From Eudromia elegans (Eukaryota; Chordata; Aves; Tinamiformes; Tinamidae), in the NCBI GenBank assembly GCA_003342815.1, contig PTEX01000049.1, forward strand, positions 3,276,620 to 3,340,619: 64,000 nt of DNA. The letters are read 5' to 3'. This document shows positions 11,801 through 23,170 of this stretch, in pieces. A model generated the notes under the pieces. It was not told where the DNA came from and made no database searches. It saw only the letters and a program-made list of their open reading frames with translations. Positions within the stretch are counted from its first letter, which is position 1, and each line of letters starts with the position of its first letter. Both the position numbers and the translations under genes were made by a program.

Positions 11801-12949
11801 GCACCGAGGTCAGCCCTCGCGCCTCCCGGGTAGGGCCGCTTTGCTGGGGAGGGCTCAGCTGGGGACGCTCTCTCTGGAAACCAACCTCTGCCCAATGAAA
11901 ATGCAATTCGGGATCATCAACTCGGTGTCCAAAAATAAGATTTCAAAACCATTCAGCGTTGCACAATGGTTCGGTGACAACACGGAGACTTCCCGTTGTC
12001 TCTCGTTGTAAGGGACGTATGCAGAACTCCCCGGTTTATTGCTCAGATCTGAGCGCCAGTGAAGGCTTTATCCCCAGACTTGATAATGCACACGTTATTT
12101 GTAGTGCATTTCGACTTCAAAGAGCTAGAAAAATTTCCATGCAGCTGCATAAAAGCCCTGTGTTCTGGTTAGCACTTTATGGATGGGAAAATCGAGGCAT
12201 GTGGCTGAGGAGCGGGTCGTCTCGCGGCGCGAGCTCCGCCGGCTGCTGCCCTGGACGCTCAGCCCGCCCCGGCAGGGCCGCGGACAGACCCGAGCTCTGC
12301 GTGCTGTGATCACGATGAGCAAGAAACGCTCCTCGAGTGCTCTGAGGGTTTCAGCAGCAAAATGGCACCGTTTCGCATTTCTTCTGAATGAATTTTTCTG
12401 CTTTGAATTCTGTCTTCTTTTGGCTTTTAAAACACAAATAGTTTGTGTTACTCAATGAAGGAAAGAACACTTCCAGTTCTCCCCTTTTTTAAACTACCCA
12501 GACATAAAAGAAAGGTGTTTTCCTCCTTGGAAAGAAATTGCAAAAATGCTGGAGGAATTCTAAAACTGGACCTATAAGCAAACAAACAAATTGGAGTGAA
12601 AACTCTTTCCATCCAACCCCTTCCTTCCACGGCAGCGCGTGTGACTTTGGTCAGGAACCCCTGAGGAAACAACTGCTGCTACTGTGAGCAAAATAGATGC
12701 CCCGTATTCCCTGAGTTCTTTTTCTCTCCCCGCTGTGTTTTTCCTTAGGTAGAAGTGAGTTTAGAGGTCCCCGTCCTGCTGCCACGTGGGCTCCTGAGCA
12801 AGGCGCTCTCCTGGGTAAGGAGTCCATTCACAAGGGACAAATGAGCTGCGTGCGGTGAACGTCGTCCGGAATTACACTGGAACCTGGGATCCAGCGGAAT
12901 TTGAGGGGCCATGTGATTCATCCATCAAAATCATCTTGTGGAAAACCGT
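8811..12949. other. Gene-free spacer between HELZ and CACNG1 (tail to tail)
   Basis: No recognisable coding or RNA gene. It alternates AT-rich DNA with GC-rich patches near 9560-9640, 9880-10040, 11700-11850 and 12210-12300, and holds an AT palindrome cluster at 10929-10967. Open frames here have no family resemblance I recognise. Confidence 0.7.
10929..10967. repeat. Adjacent AT palindromes
   Basis: GTGTATATATATACAC (10929-10944) is a perfect 16-base palindrome. A second AT-rich palindrome centred on TAATTA follows within a few bases. Both are low-complexity TA repeats. Confidence 0.75.
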
Positions 12950-13586
12950 ACTACTGCAGGATTGTGCTTTTTATTAAAAGAAAATATAATTAGTGTTCAG
13001 TACTTCTTGGCTTTGCCATCAAAGTTTAAGCAGAATGGAAATTAAGCTTTTGTTTTGTTTTGTGTTGTCCTTAATTCAAAAGGGAAGAACTGCAAGGTGT
13101 AAATTTGTAGGTAAATTTGTAGGCTGATTTTTAATCCCAAGACCTGGCAAAGCCTGGTTTTGTTTCAACACTGCGAACAACAGATCAGTGCAAGGATCCC
13201 CAGCCTGTCCCAGGCTCGTATCTGTCCCCCTCCCATGCGCTCTGTGGCCTGACCACCCCCTGTACCTTCTCCCTAAGGACGCTGCCCTCGCTGTGCACGT
13301 GCTTGGCACAACTGCAGCTCCCCTCCCTCCGCGTGCAGCAGGGGGAAAGTGCAAGGTGCAGCAGAGCAGGGACCTTTGCTCGTCACCCACGCTGTTGGTG
13401 TTAAAGCTTTTTCTCCTTTCTTAGAAAAGAATGGAAGAAAGAAATAATTGTGATCGAATTGGTTCAGTAATGACTTAGTTAATGGAGTGACACGGCACAT
13501 GGTACAATGGTATCCAGACATTTAAAAAATATATATTTTTTCCAAACGCTTTCTGGTTTTTTAAGCAAGGAGGGGTGATGGGAACA
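12950..13586 (-). other. CACNG1: CACNG1 3' UTR (approximate)
   Basis: Non-coding sequence between the CACNG1 stop (TAA at 13589-13587 on the minus strand) and the AATAAA candidate. It contains a 12-base near-tandem GTAAATTTGTAG pair at about 13099-13122. Confidence 0.55.
12970..12975 (-). promoter_or_regulatory. CACNG1: Candidate poly(A) signal, CACNG1
   Basis: TTTATT on the plus strand gives AATAAA on the gene's strand, about 610 bases after the stop codon. An ATTAAA variant lies nearer the stop at 13130-13135. Either could be used. Confidence 0.5.
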
Positions 13587-13813
13587 TTAGTGCTCTGGTT
13601 CGGCATCCATACAGGTCTCCCAGGGGTTCTGGGGGAAGCGAGGCAGGGCGATCAGGAGGAGAATAATTCCACAGATGAAGAGCAGGACGAAGGAGGCGCA
13701 GGCGCAGGCGAAGGACCAGGAGTAACTGTACTCGATCCAGACCGTCTCCTCACTGTCAATCATCCTCTTCACAGATTGTCTCATGACTTCAACAGAGATG
13801 ATGATGCAGAGAC
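13587..13813 (-). CDS. CACNG1: CACNG1 exon 4 (terminal coding)
   Basis: Acceptor CTCCCTTCAG precedes 13813. The exon completes Gly152 and encodes LCIIISVEVMRQSVKRMIDS through the fourth membrane segment to DAEPEH and TAA. The VEVMRQSVKRMIDSE block is diagnostic of gamma-1. Confidence 0.96.
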
Positions 13814-16800
13814 CTGAAGGGAGACGAGAGCAGTGGGTTGAACAACCAGCTGTCAATTCTTCTTCCTTAATTAACCACCTTATCTGCCTTTTTGCATAGC
13901 AAAATTGCAGTGAGCTTTGCAGGTGAGTCATTGGCATTAGTATTTGAAGAACCAACAACAACAACTGCTCTCTCTCTACAATAACTCAAGCCATGTAAGT
14001 TGACTGATACCTTCTAGGAAAGGGGAAGGCTTGGTTCTCTGCATTTTGCCATGAGCCAAGGGCAAGTATTTCAGCACCAGCTTCTCCTACCTGCAAAGGT
14101 GTAGAACATGGAAGCTGGCTTCAGCAGGTAGTCGCTCTTCTTCCTGAAGGAGAAGAGGATGCAGATTGTTCCGATGATTGCAAAGCCAACACTGAAGATG
14201 GCAATGGCTGCAGCTGAAATGCTGTATTCTGCCAAAACAAAGACCACGAAAAGAGTAAATGGCTGCACACTTCCAACATCAGCTGTTGCACAAGGTTGGT
14301 CGCAACTAGGTACCTTCTCGTTGCTGTCGAGTTCTACAGGAGTTGTTTGACTCTAAGGAATTGTTTCTCTTAGATAAAAGCAGTTGCAGATATTAACCAT
14401 GTGTCTTTTGAGATTAAAGAGGGTGCAAACAGAAGGGATCTTTCTCTGGGCACTGCTGGAGCAAGCCGTGCCCACGTTGGCTTGTGGAAGCCCTGGGCTG
14501 CAGCCAGTCAGCCTGGCTGTTACTATTGGGGTTGCTGTGCTTGGCGTTCTCACCTCTGCTGCCAGCCCGCACTCTTCTCTTGGGGTAAATAGGCTGCTCT
14601 GGGCTGGTTTTGTTCTAGATCTGTATTATAGGACCTCTGCGAGGCCCCAGTGCGGTGCCAATGTTGTACCAATACAGAAAGGCACCTGGAAGCCACCAAA
14701 CCCAGACCAAGTAGGAGGCCAGAGGTGAAGTGTTTGTGTGGCCTCTTTTTTAAATTCTAGAACAATAATTTCCAGTCCTGTGAAAACTCAGCCTCTCAAG
14801 GGCAGAGGATTAAACCTTCTCCAAAATGCCCTCTCTTTGATAAGCTTGCTCGGACATGCACCAAGCAACTCACCCAGCAGGGCACAGCTCGCTGTCTGAA
14901 TGGTAGGGAAAGATTGCTGATTGAATAATTCAGACCTTCGTTTACATATTGCATTTGTTTTGAGATTAGTTTAATATTTAACACATGTAGCCATGTGTGA
15001 ACATCGCGGTGCCTGATGATATTTGCCTTTCAAACCATCAAAAAATAAATCTTCCTAGGCAAAACCATGAAGGATCTTTTTGACAGAAACTAATTAGCTC
15101 CCATCAACATGGAGTTATTTCTGGGAAATCATATTGCTCTTTCTTATCTTTACTTTCCTATCGCTATTTTATTATAATTTTCTTAATATTTTTCTCCTTG
15201 GTTTTCTTTACTATGTGTTAGAACTGCCTGAAAGAGTTAGTTTCGATATAAAAACCTTTTGCTATGGCCTTGGTTTTTTCTTTTGCTCCAGAGAAAAGAA
15301 GCTATTTTCAAATTTCTTCTGACATGACCAAGAAATCACTGGATACGATTTTAATATCAAGTGGATGGATCTAACGGTATATAAATAAACCAAAGCAGGT
15401 AGCTTGGGTATATGCTCTTTTACCCATTTAAAATTCACAACCTTTCCTGTCCTGGGAAATTGCTTCTTTAGAAGACCTGGGCTGCAAGGCTTTCCATCGT
15501 TTTTATTTCCACTGGAAGCAAAGCAGATTGTTTAATATGTGTAATGTAATTGTCAATTCATTTACTCCACTAAAATACGTTGTGTGGCAAACTATAAAGG
15601 ACTTTGTCCTCAATAAGAGCCCAGAAAGAGAGAAAAGCACCTTATATCAGTGCTAAAAAATATTTGGCTTTAGCAAGGACTGATTAGAAATGAGTAATTT
15701 GTCTGTAAAAGTCAATTTTCAAGATCCATGCTGGGTGAACACTCTCTGTGTCTTTACACAATAATTCTTCCTTCCTGCCACTGATTGCTCTGTTTTTTAT
15801 GTGAACTTCTTAAAAAATCAATATCGAGCACAACATTCCCAAGGGTCTTCATGGAGTCTCTGCACTTTGTTTCAAGGTCAAGACCCTGCTCAGGGTATGA
15901 TTTATTTATTTAGATATTATCAATGTCCTCTTCCTTCAATGGCAAAAGTTGAGAGTATAGAAGATATTGCCAATCTTGTGAATGTCTTTTTTTTTTTTGT
16001 GATGAAAAGACTTTTTTGGTTTTGATGTGTGCTGATATTGTTACATATTTGTGAGACAACTTGAACGAGGTCACATTTAAGAGTGGAGGATATTCATATA
16101 TATTATTCTTCCCAGAAAGAATATTGGCCTCATTTTTGACCTCATTCAAAGCCCAGCTGACATTTAGAACTAGTTGAAATTCCTTCCCTGATTTCGGTGG
16201 AGTTGGGATCAAGCCCTATTTTGGGGACTGGGGACCCGTTTACATTGGATATTCTGTGCACCCAGTTCATGCAGCGTTAAGAAACGTCTCAGGCTCCATG
16301 CTTACCTTTCTGTGTGGTTACTTCGAATATCTCTGAGCTCTCTCCCGGAGTGAAGTGCTTAAAGTAGGAGCAGTTGCTCTCTGCAGAACAAGGGGACATT
16401 TAGTTTTGTGAGTAGTTTTGTGCGGTAGAATTAACTTTGCTTTTTTACTGAAATATCAGACTTGAAACGCTCTTAATGTGCAATTTAACCTCATCTCGGT
16501 TCCGCTGCAGACATCCGGCAAGCTCCTCTTCCCAGAATAAAGGTGGCAAAGAGGGATCTACAGTCAGGATTTAAGCTTCAATCTGTCTAAATACCTCCTG
16601 GGGTGCATTGCCAGGCTGGAAAGATCTCTTTCCATAGAGCTCCTCTTGGAGAGCCTTTCCCACAAAATGGGAAACAAATAGAGGACGAGAATAAGGGGAT
16701 GTATCAGGTCAGCCTGGCTTAGCTGTGTTCCGGCCTGCGAGGGGAGCGGAGGGGATGGTGGCACTGAGCGATGAGCTGGGTCTGCAGGTTTGGGACAGGA

Positions 16801-19800
16801 ACGGCGCTTGCTGGGCAGCCAAGGTTGGAGCCACCTCTGCTCCCTCCTGGAGGCTGCTCCCTCCGCGAGCTGTGCACGCTGATTGTGCTTCTATTTCAGG
16901 CATGAATTACAGATAATTTTTCTCATTCTGCCCTGGCCGTTGCTCCGCGGCTGTGTTTCCTGGTAATGAGACTCCGCGTGCCCACAGCTGAGCTAGCATC
17001 TCACTTTGCTCCCTTCTGCAGCTGCCTCTGCCAACTGCTCTGTGTGAGCATCACCCCATATGGACCCGCACGGGCCGTACGAGCCCTGGCTGTGCCAAGC
17101 CCAGGCTCCAAAACGGGAGGATCGAGTGTCCTCCCTCCCTGATCCTTCGTTCTCCATCTCCTGTCCCTCACTTGGCAGTGACTGCAAGGGAAGACGTGGC
17201 CCAGCAAAGTCTGCTGCCTGGGGACGCCGCGCTGCAGGTCACTGCGTGGAGAGCCCGCAGCAATGCCCCAAGGCCCGTGACATTCCCCCATGATAGGGAA
17301 GATGCAGCTTTTTTCTTCTGTCACTAGCTATCAAAAGATGCAAGGAAAGACTATGAGAGGGAGGAGAGGCTGATTAAAGCCACCCGAGTCAAGGGCAAAT
17401 AGGATATCGTGCAACCTGACTTCAGCAAAGTTAGCTGCCATCGGGCCAGTCTATTAAATTAATTTGATAGGATAGTGGAGTCAGATAATGGGAGCTTAAT
17501 GGAGTTCCTCTATCTGGGCTTTGGGTGAGCACGCGGCCAGATAGCAGGGTGTTTGTAGAGGGCTTGTGCATTGGATAAGGATCTTGATTGTGGACAAGGG
17601 ACTAATGAGCGGGGGAAGCTTCCAGCCAAGTCTCTCAAAGGCACCGCATGGACATGGTGGGGTTTTTACTCCGGAGAGTGAAATTAAGCAAGTGAGAGCA
17701 TGGGGTTAGTGTTCAAAACACGCTGGAGTTGCAGGTGGAAATAAAGAGCAGGCAGGAGAAATGCTAAGTTACCCCTAAGGTAGTTAGGGATGCCAGAACA
17801 AACAGTTGCAAAGTGATCAGGAAGGTCTTGAGGCTGGGAATCAGCGGAAGGACGGTTATCTGGGTCTGGGACTCGGCCCCAGCAGCACTATCAAGTGCAT
17901 CTCTGCACGTCCAGAACACACCGCTTCCAGCTGGAGCATCGGAGCGGGAAGAGGAAGGGTCTGCAGAGGAGCTATTGATTTTAAGCTTTGGCAGCAGTTG
18001 TGTTTGGATGGAGCACGTTCCCACTATTTATAACCTATTTAATGGAAGGCTGGAAGGGAACGTGGAGCTGTGGGAACAGTTGCTTGCCAGGAGTTGGGCT
18101 GGAGTTGTGCAATCCTGGAGGTGCTGCGAGCAGGGCCCTGATTGAGCTATTCTGCTTGAGAGGGCACGTCCAGCACCCCTCTCTGCACCCTGCGCCTCGG
18201 CCTGCAGGGACGGGGAGGGCTGCACGGAATACAAGCGCTTTGCTGCCAGCAGCATCTCCTGTCCATTAAATAATGGAGTTAGGGAACTTTGGGGAGTCCT
18301 TGGGAATAAGTCTAGGGGACCGAGTATGCTCCGTGTCGCAGCCTGCACAGCATCCAGGCTGCGATGTGCTGCTCCAGGGCAAGGATGTTGGCGTGATGCC
18401 AGGATGGGGACCCGAGCAGGTGACCCTGCTGCACAGGGACTGTGCAGGGTCCCCTGCCTGGCCATTAATGGTGTCAGCAAAGGAACCTCTGTGGAAACGT
18501 TTCCTCCTATGAAAATACTGCCTATTTACAGAGTTAATTTCTAGTGGTAACCTGATGGGTTCTTTTGTTTCTCCTGACACATAAATGGTAGATTTTAGAG
18601 TTACTTATTCAAGAAGATTTATTTTCTCTCTCCAGAGAGATAGATGATTCTAAAGCAGCGTTTTGGGGCCCATTAGTGGAAGATTCCTCTGGGACGTTTT
18701 TATCTACTTTTACAAGCTGACTCATGTTGCATTCCCAAGATCTCTTCTGTCTGCAACTAGGTGAATGGATCTTCAGTTCTGGTGGTCTCCTGACCAGCTA
18801 GCTCTTTATCATCTCTGCAAATGACTAGGGCAAACGTGTTTGAGCTCAGACACCTGCAAATAAAACTGCAAATGATGAGCCCAAGGGAGCAGCACATCCC
18901 TGAGTAAGCAGGGCTTCAGCAGCGCAGATCTTTATCAGGAACCTGGTGCTGGTTGAGGGTGAAAATCACTGCTGGTGATAGAGGCTGGTTCAAGAGACCG
19001 TTGACTTCTATGCTAAAGGGGAGGGAGATGGGATGAAGCTGAGAGACTTCATCTTGGGTTCATTGGTTTGACTTCTAATCAATTCTGCAAGGAGAAAAGC
19101 ATAAGGTGAAAGGACTCCCCAGGGGTGCTGATTATACAAGGGCAGTGGTCAAACCTGTGCTCCTAAGTCCCTCACAGAGACGGACTCATCTGCAGAAGAG
19201 GCTGGTTTGGAGTGGTGGCTTGGAGCATGGCTCTCGAAAGGTGTGATAAATGGGGTTACCACGTAAGGGAGTTCCCTTTGACGAGGTATTCACTGTGGGC
19301 AAATACAGCCAGGCTGTTGCTCCGGGTGAAATAATGTACTGTTCTCTGTTTAAGGACACTTGGGTGCTCTAAGATGGGAATTTCTGTAGGAACAAAGTCA
19401 CCTCTTACTCAAGAGAACTGAGGGACTTCAATCCCTTGTGGGAGCATCATGAACCAGAGAACAGCCTCTTTGTGTCAGACCACACTACAGAATGTCTACC
19501 TTTTAAAATGGGTTTTATAGTGGTTGAAAACTTTATGGCAACCCTGGTTTCTCTCCACCCCTAAATGCATAATCTCTGTCATGTTGTCAGCTCATGCCCT
19601 GGTAGGCCCAGTCCAGGGCCTCTGAATCCCCAAGGCGAGTTTGAACTCAAAGGACAAATGTGGTTCATCAGACCCTCTTCTCCCCCTTCCTATCACCATC
19701 AGTTAGGGCACTCCTAGCCCATTCCCTTCAAGTCCATGATTCCTAGATGACTTCTATGATTTGGCTAATTAATCTTTCCTCTCTTTCCACAGATCCAGGC

Positions 19801-22789
19801 CCACAGGGAACCCGAAGGCAGCTACAGCAGCCCAAGATGAAGCAGTAACTCAAGAGCCAAGAGGAAAGGTTGAGTCTTAGGGTGCTGTGGTGTGGAGTCC
19901 TCCAGGAGGAAGGAAGGTGAGAGAAGTAGATGTCTGGGGCATGTAAATTTTAAGGGGTGTCAGCCATCATTTATCAGCATGGGGTAGAGGTTGGAATAAA
20001 GCTCACTCTTGATCCGGAGAAGGCTGCTAGCATTCCCGTGGTATGCTGAATGGTGAGAAAGAGCTGGATGAAGAATACTGAAGAAACTGAGGAAGCCAGG
20101 GAAAGGGCTTTGAAACCCACTGAGACGGTTGGTCTGAATAATTTAACTTCACAGTAGTCTGGCAGGGTGAGTCTCTTGTAGGGATGGGAATGAGACACCC
20201 TGCTGATTACACCTGGTGCTCTCATTCCTTCCCAATTGGACTCGAGTGGCCTAAATCCAGATTCACCTATTTAACAGGAGCAATTTTAGCTGCTCGTGGC
20301 AGACCCAGGCGGTCACCTGTGCTGCCCAAGGTGCAGCTGCACCAGAGCACGCTTTGCAGGAGGACACCTACATCGGAGTCAAAGACTGGCAGTGACGAAG
20401 GACTCCATGCCAGCCTCGAGTAAATGACTCCCATGATCCATTGATCACAGTTAAAAATGTCCCTACATTAATCTGAATTTGCCCAGTTTTAATGTCACCT
20501 CCCTGATATTTTTATTCCTCACAGCGGCGTGCCAAACCCTTTCCCAATTTGTCAACAGCCTCTGAAGAGCGTTGTTAAATTTTGAAGCTCTTTGCCTAAA
20601 TCACGGGCCTGCTTTGGAGACGATGAGCCAAGCCATCTTCCACATTTTGCACAGCGCTAAGCTCAAAAACTAATAAATAATATTAATAGTGCCATCCATT
20701 TCCCCTGAGGAGTGACTGGTAAATGGTTATAAATGCAGTGATAAATTTTGATGTTTCTTTTCCAGTGATAGCAGTAATGTCTGATTATGCCTCATCATTT
20801 TCAGGAAAACTGATGCCCACCTATTCTCTTTTACTCCACATCTGTTCCTTCCCGTTTTCTTGACTAATGCAGGTTTCACAGGCTACAGCGTTTCCCTGCC
20901 GATGTTTTCCAGAAAGTGGGAAATCTCTCTAATGAGACCTGCAAAAGCTGCAGGCCTTGGTGCCTGGGGACTTGTTCACCTCGCCATGCTGTATCCCCTG
21001 TGTAAGCGAAACGGGGCAGTTTAATTCTTGAAGTGAGAATATAAATCATAAGGTAAACGTTGCTTGAAGCCTCGCAAGCTTATTTGGGCACACGGCTTTG
21101 CCCAAATTCAAAAATACCTTCCAATACCCCAAAAATACGGGGGGCTGGAGGGCTGGGTTCGGTGGCCGGGCTGGAGGGCTGGGTTCGGTGTCGGTGTCTC
21201 CACGTCTGCTGTGCCCACGGCTCGGGCGGCGCGGGGACGTGATTCAGCGGCTGCACGAGCACATGCTGATGTCTGTCAAAGATAGCGGCCGCTGCCGAGC
21301 TGCCCTGCCTGCGAATCTGGTTTCTGGAGACAGCTGGATGTTTATGAGTTTTATATTTATCCTGCAGTTGGTGCAATTTGGGTGTTTATCAACCAATTTC
21401 TGTTGCTTTCCTTTGGTGGGAGTTTTCTTCCTCGTGCAAAGGCAGGCATGGAGTGAGGAATCTGAAAGTGCCTACGTGAGAGACATTGCGCTACCCGATC
21501 GCACGCTCCCAAATCCGACTAGAGGTAGATCTGAACACTGTGAACCAGCTCTTTGCCTCCGAATAAATAACTTTGCCAAATAGATAAAGGTTTGCAGTGC
21601 TACAGAGCGTGTGCAGGAGGCTTAGGCAGTGAGGTCTGCACAAGAACTTTTCAAATATGTGTTAACATATATATTTCATTTCAAACAGCGATCCCAACAT
21701 GAAGGCAATCCTGTTATTTCTGTTCTGGACAGAAGCCAGTTCCCTATTAGCCTTCTCAACAAGCCCCGTAGTTCAGTCACGGATAGAGTATATTAGTACT
21801 CGCTGCATGAATGTTGCTGACTTTGCAATCAGCAAATATATAATGAGCTCCTTTTGCCACGGGAATGTAACGGTCTTCCTGGAAACCGGCTCTGATCACT
21901 CTTCTGCCACCCTTGCTATTGATTTTGGTGCAATAACTTGCCGTGAAGAAACGTATCCGATTAGGCGGCTTTCCGCCGCCCGCCCGGGGCTCTCCTCTCC
22001 TTCACCGCGAGGGAAGGAGACGCAGGAGAGCGGCCACAAATCACTTCCAGCTCTGTCTGCAGCGTTTCTGGGCTAAGCTGCTAAATCACAGCCCTGCGCT
22101 CAGCTCCAAGCTATGGCCGCTGGTGAAATAGCCTCGGATGACTTAATCACTGTCACGAGACGCTGTGTGGGATCACAGAGCTACGTGGGATCCTCCTGGA
22201 GGTGCAGCCACGCGGGGTGCCTGGTCCTGCAAATCCTCCCTCTGCGGATGCTGCTCCAAGCTGCTGTGGGTTTGCCCAGGTGCCATGGCACTCTGGGCAG
22301 GTGTCTGCAGGATTCCCTCCGTGCAGCCCGTGATTTCCACTATGTCTGGTCCTTTCCTCTGCATTTCCACCCCTCCTGGTTAAAAATACACCTGCAAGCG
22401 CACGTGCACGACCAGAGGACGGGGGGGATGCAGAAGCGAAGCAGCATGCAGCGCCACGGCAGCTTGCGAGCCCAGGGCCAAGACCCCGAGTGCTCCTGCC
22501 GTGCCCGTCACCCCCTCGGCGCTGCCCAGGGCGGCCGCTGTCACCTACCTCCCGGCAGGCTGATGGGCCCGCAGCCCTTCTCGCTGGTGCTCGGCTCCTG
22601 CACGTAAATCCGCTTGGTGCAGAGGCGCCAGAGGCCGAAGTGCGCCGCCTCGCACGTGGCATTGTAGGCCTCCACCTTGGGGCTCAGCACGGCCCAGTGG
22701 TCGCTCACCACGGCGGCGAAGAGCAGCGAGACGCCGACGAGGATGACGGAGAAAGTGAGGCGCACCTTGAGGGGTTTGCTCTCGTCCAT
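13587..22789 (-). CDS. CACNG1: CACNG1, calcium channel gamma-1 subunit, complete in four coding exons
   Basis: CACNG1 is the gamma-1 subunit of the skeletal-muscle L-type (Cav1.1) channel, a four-pass plasma-membrane protein of the claudin/PMP22 superfamily. Exons on the minus strand are 22549-22789, 16306-16380, 14091-14228 and 13587-13813. All introns are phase 1 and bounded by GT-AG. The product is 226 residues. Membrane segments lie near residues 11-28, 109-133, 144-160 and 184-208. The first extracellular loop carries the claudin-type W32 and G52-L53-W54 motif with Cys46 and Cys57, and two N-glycosylation sequons (N43-A-T, N83-C-S). The end MDAEPEH matches human gamma-1 as I recall it and has no PDZ ligand. 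Human gamma-1 is 222 residues, and the four extra residues fall near 61-72. The ATG at 22789 gives a start matching the family. It lies head-to-tail downstream of its paralogue CACNG4. Confidence 0.96.
13814..14090 (-). other. CACNG1: CACNG1 intron 3
   Basis: Short 277-base GT-AG phase 1 intron. Nothing else is seen in it. Confidence 0.9.
14091..14228 (-). CDS. CACNG1: CACNG1 exon 3
   Basis: A 138-base exon between the acceptor TTTTGGCAG and the donor GTAGGAG. It encodes EYSISAAAIAIFSVGFAIIG through to PASMFYTFAG, covering the second membrane segment, the short intracellular loop RKKSDYLLK and the start of the third segment. Confidence 0.96.
14229..16305 (-). other. CACNG1: CACNG1 intron 2
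   Basis: GT-AG phase 1 intron of 2077 bases, mainly AT-rich. I see no repeat family or RNA gene. Confidence 0.85.
16306..16380 (-). CDS. CACNG1: CACNG1 exon 2
   Basis: A 75-base exon, too short for a simple open-frame search, between the acceptor TTGTTCTGCAG and the donor GTAAGC. It completes Glu81 and encodes SNCSYFKHFTPGESSEIFEV and TTQK, the second half of the first extracellular loop, with the N83-C-S sequon. Human gamma-1 reads KNCSYFRHFNPGESSEIFEF here as I recall it. Confidence 0.95.
16381..22548 (-). other. CACNG1: CACNG1 intron 1
   Basis: GT-AG phase 1 intron of 6168 bases. It contains a 23-base direct duplication at 21142-21190 and scattered GC-rich patches (for example near 17040-17260 and 22390-22540). 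I recognise no coding exon or RNA gene. Confidence 0.85.
21142..21190. repeat. 23-base direct duplication
   Basis: Positions 21142-21164 and 21168-21190 are identical (GGGCTGGAGGGCTGGGTTCG and so on), spaced by 3 bases. It is a small tandem duplication in CACNG1 intron 1. Confidence 0.9.
22549..22789 (-). CDS. CACNG1: CACNG1 exon 1 (start codon exon)
   Basis: It begins at ATG (22789-22787) and runs 80 codons plus one base to the donor GTAGGTGA at 22548. It encodes MDESKPLKVRLTFSVILVGV, the first membrane segment, and the loop with DHWAVLSP, NATCEAAHFGLWRLCTKR and CGPISLPG. Another in-frame start is unlikely because the family starts two to five residues before the KVR block. The lengthened segment between TKR and CGP (12 residues against 8 recalled for human) lies in this exon. 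Confidence 0.96.
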
Positions 22790-23170
22790 GCCGCGCCGCC
22801 GGGCTCATCTCCCGCCGCCCGCGGCCTCCCCGAGCCTCTTGAAACGTCAGCGCCGCGGCCGCCGCGGCAGCTGCCGGGAGCCGTCAGCGGCGGGAGCGCG
22901 CGTGGCACCCGCCGGGTCCCCTGTCCCCGTCAGCGGCGGGAGCGCGCGTGGCACCCGCCGGGTCCCCTGTCCCCGTCAGCGGCGGGAGCGCGCGNGCGTG
23001 GCACCCGCCGGGTCCCCTGTCCCCGTCAGCGGCGGGAGCGCGCGTGGCACCCGCCGGGTCCCCTGTCCCCGTCAGCGGCGGGAGCGCGCGCGGCACCCGC
23101 CGGGTCCCCTGTCCCCGTCAGCGGCGGGAGCGCGCGCGGCACCCGCCGGGTCCCCTTTCCCAGCCGCCTC
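22790..23170 (-). promoter_or_regulatory. CACNG1: CACNG1 5' flank: CpG-rich putative promoter/5' UTR
   Basis: Very CpG-rich DNA directly upstream of the CACNG1 ATG. A CAGCTG E-box, the type bound by myogenic bHLH factors, is at 22868-22873, about 80 bases from the ATG. A TGACGTTT CRE-like half-site is at about 22842-22849. The upstream part is the 46-bp minisatellite. No clear TATA box is seen. Factor binding is inference. Confidence 0.6.
22883..23160. repeat. 46-bp GC-rich minisatellite, six copies, with one N
   Basis: Repeat starts at 22883, 22929, 22975, 23025, 23071 and 23117, giving a period of 46 with one unit of 50. Each unit begins GTCAGCGGCGGGAGCGCGCG and continues with a CACCCGCCGGGTCCCCTGTC core. 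Each has about eight CpG. The fifth and sixth units carry CGCGGCAC where earlier ones have CGTGGCAC. An unresolved base at 22995 sits in the long unit, so copy number may be collapsed in the assembly. Long open frames across this block are artefacts of the repeat. Confidence 0.95.
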
